Assembly (NCBI GenBank): GCA_946886975.1
Contig: CAMPJV010000001.1
Coordinates: 1 to 31,012 of the forward strand
DNA from: an uncultured Taibaiella sp.
Lineage (GTDB): Bacteria; Bacteroidota; Bacteroidia; Chitinophagales; Chitinophagaceae
Direction: 5' to 3'
Length of the DNA: 31,012 nucleotides
Position numbers and translations under genes: made by a program
Notes under the pieces: generated by a model
What the model saw: the letters and a program-made list of their open reading frames with translations, nothing else
Databases searched by the model: none
Told to the model about the DNA's origin: nothing
Part shown: piece after piece, positions 30,503 through 31,012 of the stretch
Layout: each line of letters begins with the position of its first letter
Position numbering within the stretch: the first letter of the stretch is position 1

Positions 30503-31012
30503 ATGAGCAGCTTATTCCCCATCCAGCCTCAGGTTCCGGAGGGATTTACCTACCAGGATAGCTTCCTCACCACGGAGGAAGAAACGAATCTGCTCGATGA
30601 AGTCCGTAAGCTGGATCTACACAACATGATCTTCCAGGGCTACACCGCCAACCGCAAAGTAGCCAGCTTTGGCTTCGACTACAGCTTTGATAAAAGGCAG
30701 CTCTCTAAAGGCAAAGACATACCCGAGGCATTTCATCGTTTAATTGAGAAAGTAGCCCACCACCTGTCCATGGACCCTTCCAATTTTCAAGAATTGCTCG
30801 TCACCGAATACCCTGTCGGTTCAGTCATCAACTGGCACCGGGACGCCCCACCCTTCCAGCTCATAGCAGGCATCTCCCTCCTCTCCGACTGCATCTTTCG
30901 CCTCCGACCCTACGACAAAGCCAAACAAGGCCGCGCCTCCATCATCTCCTTTCCAGTCAGCCGCCGCTCCCTTTACATCATCGATGGCCCCGCCCGCAGC
31001 GAGTGGGAACAT
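30503..31012 (+). CDS. AlkB-like 2-oxoglutarate/Fe(II) dioxygenase, 5' part
   Basis: An open frame of 170 codons from the ATG at 30503 runs to the window edge without a stop, so the gene is cut. The product is an AlkB-family dioxygenase that would reverse alkylation damage on DNA or RNA bases. It has the substrate-side TANRKVASFG, then the iron ligands in WHRDAPPF (His112, Asp114), FRLRPYDK, and the closing GPARSEWEH, where His170 is the third ligand and the last codon visible. The HxD to His spacing (58) fits the family. The 2-oxoglutarate-binding arginines would lie just outside. A TTTG (30473-30476) and an ATATTTTG (30493-30500) upstream may be its promoter. Confidence 0.88.
   Translation, partial: MSSLFPIQPQVPEGFTYQDSFLTTEEETNLLDEVRKLDLHNMIFQGYTANRKVASFGFDYSFDKRQLSKGKDIPEAFHRLIEKVAHHLSMDPSNFQELLVTEYPVGSVINWHRDAPPFQLIAGISLLSDCIFRLRPYDKAKQGRASIISFPVSRRSLYIIDGPARSEWEH

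Overview
The window looks like a chromosomal segment of a Bacteroidota bacterium, probably Chitinophagaceae or a close relative (inference). Supporting signs are: a large secreted protein ending in a type IX secretion (Por) sorting domain; a TonB-dependent receptor with an N-terminal carboxypeptidase-regulatory-like domain; repeated occurrence of the Bacteroidota -7 promoter element TAnnTTTG just upstream of start codons; and few Shine-Dalgarno sequences. No rRNA, tRNA, CRISPR array, transposase or phage structural gene was seen, and no gene-free stretch exceeds 300 bases.

Layout. At 0.1-7.3 kb there are mostly housekeeping genes on the minus strand: a GT2 glycosyltransferase overlapping an alpha/beta hydrolase, a plus-strand long-chain-type acyl-CoA dehydrogenase, a nitrilase-family amidohydrolase, a stand-alone RlmK-like rRNA methyltransferase and DNA polymerase III delta' (holB). 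At 7.4-8.4 kb lies a tandem pair of small paralogues that join a SWIM-type zinc motif to a C-terminal zinc ribbon, ending at a clear terminator. At 8.5-11.4 kb are a two-helix membrane protein, an aldose-1-epimerase-like protein, a secreted C1 cysteine peptidase and an acidic 106-residue protein. At 11.5-14.7 kb is a 1044-residue exported PHP-type (CehA/McbA-like) metallohydrolase with three repeats of exactly 120 residues. At 14.7-19.7 kb is a plus-strand run: a marR-yceI operon with a perfect palindrome at its promoter and a terminator after it, then M15 peptidase, HSDL2-like SDR, ABC ATPase, ABC permease and surE, closely spaced. At 19.9-22.2 kb are a soluble PAS histidine kinase and a DUF1761 membrane protein.

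From 22.2 to 27.7 kb the window changes character. It holds many very small genes, mostly on the minus strand: a 58-residue secreted peptide gene, CsbD, a short helical protein, a Gly/Thr/Met-rich lipoprotein, and four hydrophilic proteins predicted to be disordered. Several are bounded by individual hairpin terminators. They are interleaved with an AIM24/TIGR00266 protein and an AI-2E-family permease. This resembles an envelope or general stress locus (inference from CsbD and the composition of its neighbours). The window closes with a TonB-dependent receptor on the minus strand, a divergent intergenic region with an 11-bp repeat array, and the 5' part of an AlkB-like dioxygenase cut by the window edge.

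The points most worth follow-up are the tandem SWIM/zinc-ribbon pair, the repeat-bearing exported PHP protein, two unrelated tandem arrays that share an 11-bp period and both lie upstream of nucleic-acid-modifying enzymes, a set of -7 boxes so close to start codons that leaderless mRNAs are implied, the candidate MarR operator, and the small disordered-protein island.
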